Positions 7,265-16,039 of a DNA stretch of 64,000 bases are shown here, piece by piece. Made by a program: the position numbers and the translations under genes. The notes under the pieces were generated by a model that saw nothing but the letters and a program-made list of their open reading frames with translations, did no database searches and was not told the origin of the DNA. The stretch's first letter is position 1, and each line of letters opens with the position of its first letter. Source of the stretch: UBA8752 sp965657965 (lineage in GTDB: Bacteria > Bacteroidota > Bacteroidia > Flavobacteriales_D > Sanyastnellaceae). The stretch covers positions 100,260 through 164,259 of the forward strand of contig CBFHQM010000004.1 in assembly GCA_965657965.1 (NCBI GenBank). Direction: 5' to 3'.

Positions 7265-10162
7265 ATGTCTGAAGTCTCCAAACCGGTACGCCTGAGCAAA
7301 GCCGCCCGCGAATTCAACCTCGGGGTGGACACCATCGCCGACTTTCTCTCCTCAAAGGGGATTGAGGTCGAACGCAAACCCAACACCAAGTTGGAACCCG
7401 AGCAATATGCTTTGGTGCACGCCAACTTTGCCGACGAGAAAGCCGCCAAGGAGAAGGCCATGCAAAAATCCAAGGTCGTTCTCGAAATGGAGGCCGTATC
7501 TGTGGATTCCAAGCGCAAGCCAACTGAGGAAGTGGAGGCAGAAGAACCTGTTGCAGCCACTGCGCCAGAGCCTGCCGCAGAAGCCGTGGCCGAGCCTGAG
7601 GCTCCGGCTCCCGTTGTCGAAGAGGAGCCTCAGCCCGAGCCTCCTGCACCGGAGGCAGTAGAGGAGGCGCCTGCTGCACCCGAAGCGCCCGCGCCTGAAG
7701 CCACCGAGGTGACCCCTGCTGTCGAAGCGCCAGCTCCAGTAGAAGAACCTCCTGTAGCGACTACACCGGAAGCACCTGCGCCACCTGCTGAAGAGGCTCC
7801 CGCACCTGAAGCGTCAGCACCCTCAGAAGAAAAGCCAGCCCCTAAGGGCCCACTTTCCGCGGTGAAAGTGGTCGGCAAAGTGGACCTCGCGGCCATGGCC
7901 CCGAAAAAAGGGAAAAAAGGAGCCGGCAAAAAGGCCAAAGAGGCGCCTGCACCTGCGCCTGCACCGAAGGCAACCAAGCCCGCACCAACACCTGCAGCAG
8001 CGCCACCTCCTCCAGCAGCACCAAAGGCACCAACACCTGCGCCTGCACCAGAAATCGTTCGCGCGAAAGCCGAAAAGCTGACTGGACCGACTGTGGTTGG
8101 CAAGATTGAGCTGCCAGTAGAAAAGAAACCAACGACCGCAGGAGAGAAGCGCAAGAGAAAGCGCATCACCAAAGTGGATGTGGAAGCTGCGGGCAAGCAG
8201 TCCGGCGGAAAACGCGGCGGTCGTACCGTGACCGGTGCACCGCGAAAAGAGATTTCCGACAAGGACATCCAAAAGGAAATCAAAGACACCTTGGCTCGCT
8301 TGAGCAAAGGCAAAAAAACACAGGGCAACAACAAAACACGTCGTGCCAAGCGGGATGCTCGCGCCGAACGTGTCGAAAGGGAGCAGCTCGCCAAAATGGA
8401 GGCGGACCACACCCTCGAGCTCACCGAATTCGTAACGGCTTCGGAATTGGCAACGATGATGGACGTTTCGGTCAACGAAATCATCTCTGCCTGCATGTCT
8501 CTGGGCATGATGGTCTCCATCAACCAACGTTTGGACAAGGAAACCATTGGCATCATTGCCGAAGAGTTCGGCTACGGTGTGGACTTTGTTTCCGCAGAAG
8601 TACAAGAAGCCATCGAAGTGGAACAGGACAACGCAGACGACATGGTCTCGCGTCCTCCCATTGTGACGGTCATGGGTCACGTTGACCACGGAAAGACGTC
8701 CTTGCTGGACTACATCCGCAAAACCAACGTCACCGACGGCGAGGCCGGCGGCATTACCCAGCACATTGGTTCATACAGCGTAGAGTTGGACGACGGTGCC
8801 CGGATGACGTTCATCGACACACCAGGTCACGAGGCCTTTACCGCCATGCGTGCCCGAGGTGCTCAAGTCACCGACTTGGCCATCATCATTGTCGCAGCTG
8901 ACGATGCCGTCATGCCCCAGACGAAGGAGGCCATTAGCCACGCACAATCCGCAGAGATCCCGTTCATCATTGCGATGAACAAGTGCGACCGCGAAGAATC
9001 CAATCCAGACAAAATCCGCACAGAGTTGGCCGAATTGGGCATCCAAGTGGAGGAGTGGGGCGGAAAAACCCAAAGCCAAGAGATTTCGGCAAAGACAGGA
9101 GCGGGCATTCCAGAGCTTCTCGAAAAAGTGACCCTTGAAGCCGAAATGCTCGAGCTCAAGGCCAACCCAGAGAAGCGTGCAGTCGGCACCATCATTGAAT
9201 CCAGCCTCGACAAAGGCCGTGGATATGTGACCAACCTCATTGTTTCTGCCGGTACCCTCAAGGTTGGAGACCCCATGCTTGCGGGTCAATACAGTGGAAA
9301 GGTTCGCGCCATGACCAATGAGCGTGGCGAAGCATTGCAAGAAGCAGGTCCTTCAACACCTGTGTCGATTCTCGGACTCGATGGCGCCCCCAACGCCGGA
9401 GACGAATTCCACATTTTCGAAAACGAAAAGGAAGCCCGTGTGATTGCACAAAAGCGTCAGCAATTGCAACGCGAGCAAGGCATTCGCACCCAAAAGCAAG
9501 TCACCCTCGAAGAACTCGGAAGGCGAATTGCTGTGGGCGAATTCAAGGAGCTCAACCTCATCATCAAGGGCGACGTGGACGGTTCCACCGAGGCTTTGGC
9601 CGACTCCTTGCTCAAGCAGAGCACAGAAAAAGTTCAGGTCAACGTCATCCACAAGGCCGTGGGTCAGATTTCGGAAAGCGACGTACTGTTGGCTTCGGCA
9701 TCTGAGGCCATCATCATTGGCTTCCAAGTGCGCCCAAGTGGAACAGCACGGAAACTGGCGGAGAAAGAAGGCATCCAAATCCGGATGTACTCCATCATTT
9801 ACCAGGCCATCGAAGAGATGAAGGAAGCCATGGAAGGCTTGCTTTCTGCCAAGATCGAAGAGCGCGTGGTCGGTACTGCCGAAATCCGCGAAACCTTCAA
9901 AATCTCCAAGGTTGGAACGATTGCTGGTTGCTTGGTCCAAGACGGTGTTATTCAACGGAACCACAACATTCGCGTCATTCGCGAGGGCGTGGTGGTGTAC
10001 ACCGGTACACTCGGCTCTCTGAAGCGATTCAAAGACGACGCCAAAGAGGTCAAGAAAGGCTTCGAGTGCGGTTTGAACGTAGACCGCTTCAACGACATTA
10101 AAGTGGGGGACATCATCGAATCCTACGAGGAGGTCGAAGTCAAGCAGACGTTGGAAGACTAA
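7265..10162 (+). CDS. infB: Translation initiation factor IF-2
   Basis: A 965-residue GTPase. Residues 1-60 form an IF2-N-type helical domain. Residues about 85-265 are an extreme Ala/Pro/Glu-rich linker, then a basic stretch. A second IF2-N domain lies near 375-440. The G domain has G1 GHVDHGKT, G2 GGITQHIG, G3 DTPGHEAF and G4 NKCD. Domains II-IV end at VEVKQTLED. IF-2 brings initiator tRNA to the 30S P site and promotes subunit joining. The 60-base gap from nusA holds no evident signal, so it is probably in the rimP operon. The next gene starts 4 bases after its stop. Confidence 0.97.
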   Translation: MSEVSKPVRLSKAAREFNLGVDTIADFLSSKGIEVERKPNTKLEPEQYALVHANFADEKAAKEKAMQKSKVVLEMEAVSVDSKRKPTEEVEAEEPVAATAPEPAAEAVAEPEAPAPVVEEEPQPEPPAPEAVEEAPAAPEAPAPEATEVTPAVEAPAPVEEPPVATTPEAPAPPAEEAPAPEASAPSEEKPAPKGPLSAVKVVGKVDLAAMAPKKGKKGAGKKAKEAPAPAPAPKATKPAPTPAAAPPPPAAPKAPTPAPAPEIVRAKAEKLTGPTVVGKIELPVEKKPTTAGEKRKRKRITKVDVEAAGKQSGGKRGGRTVTGAPRKEISDKDIQKEIKDTLARLSKGKKTQGNNKTRRAKRDARAERVEREQLAKMEADHTLELTEFVTASELATMMDVSVNEIISACMSLGMMVSINQRLDKETIGIIAEEFGYGVDFVSAEVQEAIEVEQDNADDMVSRPPIVTVMGHVDHGKTSLLDYIRKTNVTDGEAGGITQHIGSYSVELDDGARMTFIDTPGHEAFTAMRARGAQVTDLAIIIVAADDAVMPQTKEAISHAQSAEIPFIIAMNKCDREESNPDKIRTELAELGIQVEEWGGKTQSQEISAKTGAGIPELLEKVTLEAEMLELKANPEKRAVGTIIESSLDKGRGYVTNLIVSAGTLKVGDPMLAGQYSGKVRAMTNERGEALQEAGPSTPVSILGLDGAPNAGDEFHIFENEKEARVIAQKRQQLQREQGIRTQKQVTLEELGRRIAVGEFKELNLIIKGDVDGSTEALADSLLKQSTEKVQVNVIHKAVGQISESDVLLASASEAIIIGFQVRPSGTARKLAEKEGIQIRMYSIIYQAIEEMKEAMEGLLSAKIEERVVGTAEIRETFKISKVGTIAGCLVQDGVIQRNHNIRVIREGVVVYTGTLGSLKRFKDDAKEVKKGFECGLNVDRFNDIKVGDIIESYEEVEVKQTLED

Positions 10163-10166
10163 GCCG

Positions 10167-11336
10167 ATGGGAAGCAGGCCAGACAGCAAGCTTCCTCATC
10201 TCGGCACGACCATTTTCACAGAAATGACCGCCCTGGCCAATCGCCATGGCGCTCTCAACTTGGCACAAGGTTTCCCCGACCTTCCACCACCGGAGCCTCT
10301 GGTTGAGGCGGCGGTTAATGCACTTCAACAAGGCGTGCATCAGTACGCCCCCATGGCCGGCAGGCCAGGCTTGCGCCAGTGGGTCTGTGATCACCATCAC
10401 CGAATGCACGGCGCGGACTACCACCCAGAAACCGATTGCACCATCGGGGCCGGTGCATCTTCGCTGATATTCGCCGCCATTCAAGCCCTCGTGCATCCCG
10501 GCGATGAGGTGGTGGTTCAAACGCCCGCTTACGACCTCTACCGGCCCGCCATAGAGCTGGCCGGCGGACGCTGCATCGAAGTCCCATTGCTCAATGACGC
10601 AGGCGACTGGGATGCCCACTCTCTTCTTTCGGCCTGTGGCGCCGATACGAGAATGGCGATTCTGAATACACCGCATAACCCCTCGGGGACCACTTGTCCG
10701 CCGGGCTTTCTCGATTCCCTCGCCGACCACATTTCCGATTCAGAAATGTTGGTTTTGTCGGACGAGGTATACGGCCCCATCGTACACGACGGACGCCCCG
10801 AAATTTCGCTTACCGCACATCCAAGATTGCGCAAACGCGGGATGGCCTTTGGCAGTTTTGGCAAGCTTCTGCAAGTCACGGGATGGAAAATTGGCTGGGC
10901 TGTCGGGCCAGCTCATCTGACCTCTGAACTCCGTAAAGTGCACCAGTACGACGTTTTTTCTACAGGCGCACCGCTTCAAGCTGCATTGGAAGATTACCTG
11001 CCCACCGATCACGGCGCGGAGCATCTCAAGAACTTGTCGGTCATGTACCAAGCCAAACGAGACCGCCTTCTCGATGGCCTCGCGGGAACCGCATGGCGCT
11101 GGACACCCGCCGAAGGAGGGTTTTTCCAAGTGCTCGACGCCAGCGCACTCATTCCCAACGACGACGGAAAATGGGCTCGAACATGGACAGCAACACACGG
11201 GATTGCCACCATTCCACTTTCCGCTTTTTACACACCATCAAAGCCGGAGATTCGACTCTGCTTTGCCAAGCAAGACGCGACTCTTGACGCCGCAATCACG
11301 CGGCTGCGGCAGATATCTTCTGACCATGCCACGTGA
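10167..11336 (+). CDS. PLP aminotransferase class I/II, methionine/glutamine (kynurenine) transaminase type
   Basis: A 389-residue fold-type I aminotransferase. Family motifs are LNLAQGFPDLPPPE near the start, QYAPMAGRPGLR, TIGAGASSLIF, NTPHNPSGT and LSDEVYGPIV. The PLP-lysine region is FGSFGKLLQVTGWKIGW. These match the YbdL/KAT group that transaminates methionine, glutamine or aromatic amino acids with 2-oxo acids. The gene begins 4 bases after infB and overlaps the downstream omega-amidase by 11 bases. That pairing favours a glutamine/methionine transaminase producing alpha-ketoglutaramate or the methionine keto acid. Exact substrate cannot be read from the sequence. Confidence 0.85.
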   Translation: MGSRPDSKLPHLGTTIFTEMTALANRHGALNLAQGFPDLPPPEPLVEAAVNALQQGVHQYAPMAGRPGLRQWVCDHHHRMHGADYHPETDCTIGAGASSLIFAAIQALVHPGDEVVVQTPAYDLYRPAIELAGGRCIEVPLLNDAGDWDAHSLLSACGADTRMAILNTPHNPSGTTCPPGFLDSLADHISDSEMLVLSDEVYGPIVHDGRPEISLTAHPRLRKRGMAFGSFGKLLQVTGWKIGWAVGPAHLTSELRKVHQYDVFSTGAPLQAALEDYLPTDHGAEHLKNLSVMYQAKRDRLLDGLAGTAWRWTPAEGGFFQVLDASALIPNDDGKWARTWTATHGIATIPLSAFYTPSKPEIRLCFAKQDATLDAAITRLRQISSDHAT

Positions 11337-12114
11337 ACCTCTGTCCCTGATCGGCGTTCAAACCGACTTGGTGTGGAATGACCCGGATGCCAATCGCCAC
11401 AAGATTGGGCAGCATCTGCTGGCGTTGGATATTCCCCCCAGTTCCCTCGTGATCCTCCCCGAGATGTTCACGACTGGCTTTGTCTCCAAGCCGCCCACCG
11501 ACCCGAAAGAAGAAGCAAAAAGTCGAGCTTGGATGGAGCAATGGGCCAAACAGCTCAACATCACTCTTGCTGGGAGCATCGCCTGTCTCGATTCAGCCAA
11601 CCAAGGCAGAAATCGGTTTTTACTGGTGAACGCCAAAGGAGACACCACGCATTACGACAAGCGCCACCTGTTCTCTTTTGCTGGAGAAGACCGCCAGTTT
11701 ACTGCAGGACAACATCGCGTAGAGTCTCAAGTCCAAGACGCGAGGGTCCTGCTCCAAGTGTGCTACGACTTGCGCTTCCCTGTTTTTTCCAGGAACCACG
11801 AATCGCCTCCCTACGATTTGGCCATATACGTGGCCAATTGGCCCGCATCCCGCATCCAAGCCTGGCGGGCCTTGCTGGTGGCTCGGGCCATTGAAAACCA
11901 ATGTTGGGTGGTTGGCGTGAACCGAATCGGAACCGATGGCACTGGAAAAGAATACAGTGGAGATAGCCTGATTGTAGACCCGAAAGGTCGCCTTATCTCC
12001 GATGGTCGTGGCGGTGCAGAACACACCCTGCGGGCCCAGGTCGACCTGGCCGCATTGGATGCGTTCCGATCGACATTTCCCGTCCTCAGGGATGCAGACC
12101 GTTCAAAGCGATAA
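11326..12114 (+). CDS. Nitrilase-superfamily omega-amidase
   Basis: A 262-residue carbon-nitrogen hydrolase. The catalytic triad is visible: Glu in LVILPEMFTTGF, Lys in HYDKRHLFSFAGE, and Cys in VLLQVCYDLRFPVF. The CYDLRFP signature and length fit omega-amidase (YafV/NIT2 type), which hydrolyses alpha-ketoglutaramate to 2-oxoglutarate and ammonia. The ATG at 11326 lies within the end of the aminotransferase gene (11-base overlap), implying translational coupling. Upstream in-frame starts sit deep inside that gene. Function follows from family and context; activity on other amides is possible. Confidence 0.85.
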   Translation: MPREPLSLIGVQTDLVWNDPDANRHKIGQHLLALDIPPSSLVILPEMFTTGFVSKPPTDPKEEAKSRAWMEQWAKQLNITLAGSIACLDSANQGRNRFLLVNAKGDTTHYDKRHLFSFAGEDRQFTAGQHRVESQVQDARVLLQVCYDLRFPVFSRNHESPPYDLAIYVANWPASRIQAWRALLVARAIENQCWVVGVNRIGTDGTGKEYSGDSLIVDPKGRLISDGRGGAEHTLRAQVDLAALDAFRSTFPVLRDADRSKR

Positions 12115-12134
12115 GCAAGCTTACCCTCAGGGGT

Positions 12135-13328
12135 TCACTTGAACGCGTTCTCGCCTGTGATGTCCATTCCGGTAATCAACAGATGGATGTCGTGTGTGCC
12201 CTCGTAGGTGATCACCGATTCCAAGTTCATCATGTGGCGCATAATGGGATACTCTCCCGTAATGCCCATTCCACCCAAAACCTGACGGGCCTCACGCGCA
12301 ATGTTGATGGCGATTTCCACATTGTTTCGCTTGGCCATGGAGATTTGACCACTGGTGGCCTTGCCCTCGTTGCGAAGCTGTCCCAAACGATGGGTGAGCA
12401 ACTGCGCCTTGGTGATCTCCGTGATCATCTCAGCCAATTTCTTCTGTTGCAACTGGAAGCCTGCAATGGGGCGACCAAACTGCTCGCGCTGCTTGGCATA
12501 ACGCAAAGCGGTGTCGTAGCAATCCAACGCCGCGCCAATGGCACCCCAAGCAATGCCATAACGTGCACTGTCCAAGCAGCTCAAAGGCGCGCCCAAACCA
12601 GAACGGCCTGGCAAAATGTTCGCCTTTGGCACCTTCACGTCTTCAAAAATCAACTCTCCAGTATCCGAAGCACGCAGGCTCCACTTGCCGGTCATCTTTG
12701 GCGTGGAAAACCCTTCCATNNNNNNNNNNNNNNNNNNNNNNNNNNNNNNNNNNNNNNCGTCCTTTGCCCAGACGACTGCAACATCCGCAAATGGGGCATT
12801 CGAGATCCACAACTTCGCCCCGTTCAAAATCACGTTTTCGCCGTCTCCAGCGTCCTTGAAGTTGGTGATCATTCCACCGGGATTGGATCCGTGATCTGGC
12901 TCGGTCAAACCAAAGCACCCCATCATCTCCCCTGTGGCGAGCTTGGGCAAGTACTTCATGCGCTGCTCTTCTGAACCGTACTTCCAAATGGGGTACATGA
13001 CCAAAGAACTTTGCACCGAAGCGGTACTGCGAAGGCCGCTGTCACAACGCTCCAGTTCCTGCATGATCAAACCATAAGAAATCTGATCGAGCCCAGCACC
13101 ACCATACTGCTCGGGTATGTATGGCCCGAAGGCGCCAATGGCGCCCAAACCAGGAAGCAAATGCTTCGGGAAAACCTGCGTTTCTGCAGCGTCTTCGATG
13201 ATTGGACTCACCTCCTGCTTCACCCACGCACGCGCCGCCTCTCGGATCAGCTTGTGCTCCTCGGTGAGGAGGTCGTCCATCATGTAGTAATCATGACCTT
13301 GATAGAGGTCGGTCTTGACAGATCCCAT
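12135..13328 (-). CDS. Acyl-CoA dehydrogenase, glutaryl-CoA dehydrogenase type
   Basis: About 397 residues with the full acyl-CoA dehydrogenase fold. Landmarks are YGLIMQELERCDSGLRS, FGLTEPDHGSNPGGM (FAD/substrate loop), WISNAPFADVAVVWA, and the C-terminal base region VITYEGTHDIHLLI, whose Glu in YEGT is the catalytic base position of glutaryl-CoA dehydrogenase. The serine-rich SVQSSL stretch also fits that subfamily. Glutaryl-CoA dehydrogenase converts glutaryl-CoA to crotonyl-CoA in lysine/tryptophan breakdown. A 38-base N run (12720-12757) hides about 13 residues. Start ATG at 13328 was chosen; 13334 is also possible. It converges with the amidase gene. Confidence 0.82.
   Translation of the reverse strand: MGSVKTDLYQGHDYYMMDDLLTEEHKLIREAARAWVKQEVSPIIEDAAETQVFPKHLLPGLGAIGAFGPYIPEQYGGAGLDQISYGLIMQELERCDSGLRSTASVQSSLVMYPIWKYGSEEQRMKYLPKLATGEMMGCFGLTEPDHGSNPGGMITNFKDAGDGENVILNGAKLWISNAPFADVAVVWAKDXXXXXXXXXXXXXMEGFSTPKMTGKWSLRASDTGELIFEDVKVPKANILPGRSGLGAPLSCLDSARYGIAWGAIGAALDCYDTALRYAKQREQFGRPIAGFQLQQKKLAEMITEITKAQLLTHRLGQLRNEGKATSGQISMAKRNNVEIAINIAREARQVLGGMGITGEYPIMRHMMNLESVITYEGTHDIHLLITGMDITGENAFK
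12720..12757. other. Assembly gap (38 N) inside the acyl-CoA dehydrogenase gene
   Basis: Run of N. Reading frames on both sides agree for the stated length. About 13 residues of the middle beta domain are missing. Confidence 0.98.
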
Positions 13329-13338
13329 GTTCATGATG

Positions 13339-13346
13339 CAAAAATA
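13339..13346 (-). promoter_or_regulatory. Candidate -7 box for the acyl-CoA dehydrogenase gene
   Basis: The minus strand reads TATTTTTG, matching TAnnTTTG, ten bases from the chosen ATG. The implied leader is only a few bases, so either the message is nearly leaderless or the box is fortuitous. Confidence 0.3.
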
Positions 13347-13376
13347 CAACGCGCAAAGCCGTAGACTTGAATCCCC

Positions 13377-14387
13377 ATGGACCTTGAATACACAAGAAAA
13401 GGCGAATTTGCACGCGTCGACACCACCGTGGGGTCAGATTTGAGTGACGTTCGGCTACAAGACGCCCTTGTGGGCCTGTTTCCGCAACTCTTGCCCAGCC
13501 GAAAATCCTGCAAGAAGGCCATTGAACGCGGCCATGTCCTGATCAACGGTAAAGAGGCCAGCACAGCCCGTCGCGTTCGGCCGGGCGACATCGTGTCCTA
13601 CCGGCCCGCGCAAAAACCCCTCCCCAAAATGGGGGCCGGTGCTCCGCGCGACATCTTGGTCATCCGCCCAACCAACAGCGATTACGTGCTGGCATGGAAA
13701 CCACCGGGCTTGGCCACCTCCGGGTCAGGCGCCTTGAATTTTGCCCGTATACTGACCGCCCAAATGCAAAGCGGCACCCCCGAACAGCGCCAAGAATTGA
13801 CCCCTAATCAACCCGGCTTGGGCGACACTCCACTGCCCGTTCACCGACTGGATCGTGCAACATCTGGCTGGGTATGTGTGGCCTTGAACCTCAGTGCTGC
13901 TCAAACGCTGGGCCATGCTTTTGAAACGCGCACCGTCAAAAAACGCTACCTCGCTTTGGTGGCTGGCGAACTCACCCAGCCGGGCAGCCAGCGCCAAAAT
14001 CTAGATGGAAAATCCGCCATTACCCATTGGTATCCATTGGCCTCTGGCCCCATGCCGGTTCATGGAACCGCCACGCTGTTGGAAGTGGACATCGAAACTG
14101 GGCGAACCCATCAAATTCGGCGGCACTTGGCCGCCATTGGCCACCCCATCGTGGGTGAAAATCAACATGTCCCAGACCAAGACGGCCGCCCCGCCCTTCG
14201 CTATACCGGTCATGGCCTCTTTTTGAGTGCCGTTCAACTCAGCATTCCCGAAGGACAACATGGGCCTGCTCATGACGTGGAAGCTGGGCCTCCAAAAAAA
14301 TTCATCCGAATTCGCTGGGTTCGCGATCACTTCGCTCATCCAATGCCCCCAAAATCTGACCGTGCTCAGGCCACCGAGGCTTCGTAG
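13377..14387 (+). CDS. RluA-family rRNA/tRNA pseudouridine synthase
   Basis: A 336-residue protein. An N-terminal S4 RNA-binding domain (about residues 30-85) has PSRKSCKKAIERGHVLINGK. The catalytic domain follows with YVLAWKPPGLATSG and HRLDRATSGWVCVAL, where the Asp of HRLD is the catalytic nucleophile. GRTHQIRRHLAAIGHPIVG is the C-terminal family motif. RluA-type enzymes isomerise uridine in rRNA or tRNA; which position cannot be told. It is divergent from the acyl-CoA dehydrogenase gene (48-base gap). Its 3' end overlaps the convergent rnhA gene by 22 bases. Confidence 0.9.
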   Translation: MDLEYTRKGEFARVDTTVGSDLSDVRLQDALVGLFPQLLPSRKSCKKAIERGHVLINGKEASTARRVRPGDIVSYRPAQKPLPKMGAGAPRDILVIRPTNSDYVLAWKPPGLATSGSGALNFARILTAQMQSGTPEQRQELTPNQPGLGDTPLPVHRLDRATSGWVCVALNLSAAQTLGHAFETRTVKKRYLALVAGELTQPGSQRQNLDGKSAITHWYPLASGPMPVHGTATLLEVDIETGRTHQIRRHLAAIGHPIVGENQHVPDQDGRPALRYTGHGLFLSAVQLSIPEGQHGPAHDVEAGPPKKFIRIRWVRDHFAHPMPPKSDRAQATEAS

Positions 14388-14830
14388 CCTTCGTCAATCA
14401 AAAGGCCCTTTTTCTTGTACGCCGCGACCGCCAATTGGTCTGCCCGCTCGTTCATGGGGTTTCCTGCATGGCCTTTGACCCAGTCAAAGCGCACGCTGTG
14501 TCGCCGGTACGCCTTGAGAAAGCGCTTCCAGAGATCGGGGTTCTTTTTGTCCTTGAACGCCTTCTTCTCCCACTTGAACACCCAACCTTTAACCACAGCA
14601 TCGATCACGTATTTGCTGTCGCTCACCACCCACACTTCGGTTCCATCCCGCTTCATGGCCTCCAGGGCCACAATCACCGCCAAAAGCTCCATGCGGTTGT
14701 TTGTGGTCAAGCGATAACCTGCGGTCAATTCTTTCTTGAGTCCGCCCCACTCCAAAATGGCGCCATATCCGCCGGGTCCGGGGTTCCCGGAAGCGCCACC
14801 ATCGGTATGCACCACCACCGGGTTAGCCAT
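14366..14830 (-). CDS. rnhA: Ribonuclease HI
   Basis: A 154-residue protein of standard RNase HI length. The four acidic catalytic positions are visible: Asp in VHTDGGASGNPGPGG, Glu in NRMELLAVIVALEAM, Asp in VSDSKYVIDAV, and Asp in NERADQLAVAA. It cleaves RNA in RNA-DNA hybrids. The ATG at 14830 overlaps the marC stop by 8 bases, and a longer start at 14878 would run inside marC. It is the last gene of the purN-marC-rnhA run, and its 3' end overlaps the convergent pseudouridine synthase. Confidence 0.95.
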   Translation of the reverse strand: MANPVVVHTDGGASGNPGPGGYGAILEWGGLKKELTAGYRLTTNNRMELLAVIVALEAMKRDGTEVWVVSDSKYVIDAVVKGWVFKWEKKAFKDKKNPDLWKRFLKAYRRHSVRFDWVKGHAGNPMNERADQLAVAAYKKKGLLIDEGYEASVA

Positions 14831-15413
14831 GGGCTTGAAACAACATGGCGACGTTGGCAGAGAACAATTTGACCGCAATGGCCAAAAGAATAATGCCGAA
14901 GACTTTCTGGAGAACGGCGATGCCCCCCTCCCCCAACATCTTCTCGATTCGGCCCGTCATGCGCAGCACGAAATAAACAAGAGCCATGTTGATCAGAATG
15001 GCCAGTGCAATGTTCACTGCCGCGAATTCAGCCCGCAAAGAAATAATCGACGTCATGCTGCCTGCACCGGCGATCAACGGGAACGCCACTGGCACAATCG
15101 TCGCGGTTTTCATGGCCTCGGGGCTTTGCTTAAACAGCGTGATGCCCAAGATCATTTCCAACGCCATGAAGAACATGACGATGCTACCTGCGACAGCAAA
15201 TGAATTAACGTCAATGCCCAAAAAGTTGATGACCCCCTCGCCCAAAAACAAAAACGCCAGCATGATGCACAAGGCCACCAAGGATGCCCGTTCTGCATGA
15301 ATGTCTCCCGCCTTTTTTTTGATGTCCAACAAAAACGGCACAGAGCCCAAAATGTCAATCACGGCAAACATCACCATGGTCGATTTGAGCAATTCAGTCC
15401 AATTGAGATTCAT
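14823..15413 (-). CDS. MarC-family integral membrane protein
   Basis: A 196-residue hydrophobic protein with about six transmembrane segments. MarC features include VMFAVIDILGSVPFLLD near the start, VPVAFPLIAGAGSMTSIIS in the middle, and ILLAIAVKLFSANV at the end. The family's function is not established; an early link to antibiotic resistance was not upheld. The ATG at 15413 overlaps the purN TGA (ATGA), so start choice and operon membership are well supported. Confidence 0.88.
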   Translation of the reverse strand: MNLNWTELLKSTMVMFAVIDILGSVPFLLDIKKKAGDIHAERASLVALCIMLAFLFLGEGVINFLGIDVNSFAVAGSIVMFFMALEMILGITLFKQSPEAMKTATIVPVAFPLIAGAGSMTSIISLRAEFAAVNIALAILINMALVYFVLRMTGRIEKMLGEGGIAVLQKVFGIILLAIAVKLFSANVAMLFQAHG

Positions 15414-16039
15414 GCGCTGGTCTTCTCCGACATCTTCTGCGACAAGGATAACGATTCCCGAATGGCACGCAAGGCCTCTTCGGCGTAATGCGCCTCCTCC
15501 AACGCCTGAATTTTGTTGGCAATGGACGCTGCTGTATCGCCAGAGGTCAAGGGCGTGGCCTTCTGAAAAAACGCAGGGCCCGTATCGTACTCTGCGTCCA
15601 CCCAATGCATGGTGATGCCCGTCTCGCTCACTTTCTTTTCCTGCAGCGCCTCAAAGACCGCTTGATGAACATGACGACCATACATGCCACGGCCACCAAA
15701 GGCGGGCAAGAGCGACGGGTGCAAGTTCAAAATCTGCCCAGCGTATGCCGCGAGCAAACCGGACGGCACTTTTAGCAGAAAGCCAGCCAGTGCCACAAAA
15801 TCAACCCCCATCTCCTCTAGCCGGCGGGTCACTTCCCCCCCCTCCAAATCGCCCTTGGAGAAGGCCCACGTTGGAATGCCCAATCTCGAAGCGCGCACCA
15901 AGGCCCCTGCCTCAGGACGATTGCTCGCCACAAGGACAATCTCCACATTCGGAGCGGAGTGGGTCCTTCGGATCAAACGCTCAGCGTTGGTCCCTTCACC
16001 ACTGGCCAAAATGGCCACCTTCGCCCCCCGTTTGTGCAT
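15410..16039 (-). CDS. purN: Phosphoribosylglycinamide formyltransferase
   Basis: A 209-residue formyltransferase. Motifs: VAILASGEGTNAERLI at the N-terminus, FVALAGFLLKVP, the catalytic ILNLHPSLLPAFGG (Asn-His) and the conserved Asp in HWVDAEYDTGP. It transfers formyl from 10-formyl-THF to GAR in purine synthesis. The ATG at 16039 overlaps the stop of the GT117 gene by one base, and its TGA overlaps the marC ATG. A few C-terminal residues (SQKMSEKTSA) look unconserved. Confidence 0.95.
   Translation of the reverse strand: MHKRGAKVAILASGEGTNAERLIRRTHSAPNVEIVLVASNRPEAGALVRASRLGIPTWAFSKGDLEGGEVTRRLEEMGVDFVALAGFLLKVPSGLLAAYAGQILNLHPSLLPAFGGRGMYGRHVHQAVFEALQEKKVSETGITMHWVDAEYDTGPAFFQKATPLTSGDTAASIANKIQALEEAHYAEEALRAIRESLSLSQKMSEKTSA

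Noticed and set aside
7630..8764. Large minus-strand frames opposite infB
   Set aside because: The Ala/Pro repeat region of infB produces long open frames by codon bias; no family pattern is seen.
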